Shown piece after piece: positions 53,304 through 53,415 of a stretch of DNA of 53,415 nt (its first letter is position 1; every line of letters begins with the position of its first letter). The stretch comes from an uncultured Lachnospiraceae bacterium (GTDB taxonomy: Bacteria; Bacillota; Clostridia; Lachnospirales; Lachnospiraceae). The notes beneath the pieces were generated by a model that did no database searches, was not told where the DNA came from, and saw only the letters and a program-made list of their open reading frames with translations. The DNA lies in NCBI GenBank assembly GCA_947589055.1, contig CANPZL010000012.1:1-53415 (forward strand). The letters are read 5' to 3'. A program made the position numbers and the translations under genes.

Positions 53304-53318
53304 CTTACAAATTGTAAG
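53304..53318. promoter_or_regulatory. Operator-like dyad after the truncated kinase
   Basis: CTTACAA (53304-53310), A, TTGTAAG (53312-53318) is a perfect 7-bp palindrome around one base. It lies 54 bases past the kinase stop in a stretch with no ORF to the end of the window. It looks like a response-regulator binding site in front of a gene beyond the right edge. Confidence 0.4.
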
Positions 53319-53415
53319 CTGACGGAGATTTGGGAAACGGTCTGTTTTTGGGGATGTGTAAAGGCTGGTAATGAAAAATTGTACAGGATTTACACAGATT
53401 GAAGGGAACTTCAAT

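Noticed and set aside
1..53415. CRISPR arrays, tRNA and rRNA genes, intact transposases
   Set aside because: None was seen: no regular short repeats with spacers, no cloverleaf with a CCA end, and no DDE or recombinase ORF.

Overview
The window looks like a chromosomal segment of a spore-forming, Gram-positive anaerobe of the class Clostridia, most likely Lachnospiraceae. The grounds are a Bacillus/Clostridium-type tmk-yaaR-holB-ricT-trmN6-rsmI cluster, SpmA/SpmB and a PdaA-type deacetylase (endospore genes), strong AGGAGG ribosome binding sites, sigma-A promoters of the TTGACA-N17-TATAAT type, a methionine T-box, and DUF4358 and DUF885 lipoproteins. No rRNA, tRNA, CRISPR array or intact insertion sequence was seen. 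All family names come from reading the translations; no database search was run.

Layout. 1-2.4 kb: potassium uptake pair ktrB-ktrA. 2.4-8.6 kb: co-directional housekeeping run (yaaO-like decarboxylase, tmk, yaaR, holB, ricT, trmN6, rsmI), followed by decayed remnants of a FecR-like and a GGDEF gene (8.65-8.9 kb). 9-10.3 kb: spmA-spmB and a small acidic protein. 10.5-12.9 kb: an A+T-rich type II restriction-modification cassette. 13-15.7 kb: a PAS/HD-GYP signalling protein (minus strand) divergent from an orphan prepilin-like protein. 15.9-24.1 kb (minus strand): pckA, a DUF885 lipoprotein, and a 1341-residue surface protein preceded by a cobalamin riboswitch. 24.2-26.8 kb: panE-like reductase, an SDR and a membrane protein. 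26.8-29.8 kb: T-box, metG, and a DUF4358 lipoprotein. 29.9-33.1 kb: MBOAT plus DHHW-type O-acetylation pair and a DUF5673-like protein. 33.1-37.2 kb: pyrBI, murA, and murG (minus strand). 37.3-39 kb: AgrA/AgrC-like two-component system (minus strand). 39.4-42.9 kb: mtnN-luxS-mtaD-AEC transporter. 43.1-44.9 kb: membrane protein and PdaA-type lipoprotein. 45-49 kb: a MacB/FtsX-type ABC system with two small membrane-targeted or secreted proteins. 49-50.4 kb: pgi. 50.5-53.3 kb: an OmpR-type two-component pair, then an N-terminally truncated second sensor kinase with an operator-like dyad after it.

How the genes work together. mtnN, luxS and the amidohydrolase all act on S-adenosylhomocysteine or methylthioadenosine, so the 39.4-42.9 kb unit is a SAM by-product recycling and AI-2 module. 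murA, murG and PdaA serve the cell wall. pyrB and pyrI encode the two chains of aspartate transcarbamoylase. The most promising unusual system is the cobalamin-riboswitch-controlled surface protein: its C-terminal half looks like an alpha/alpha barrel of the intrinsic factor/terpenoid-cyclase kind and it ends in a sortase-like tail, which suggests surface capture of corrinoids. The second is the ABC operon with its two small exported proteins, arranged like a bacteriocin or peptide export and immunity unit.
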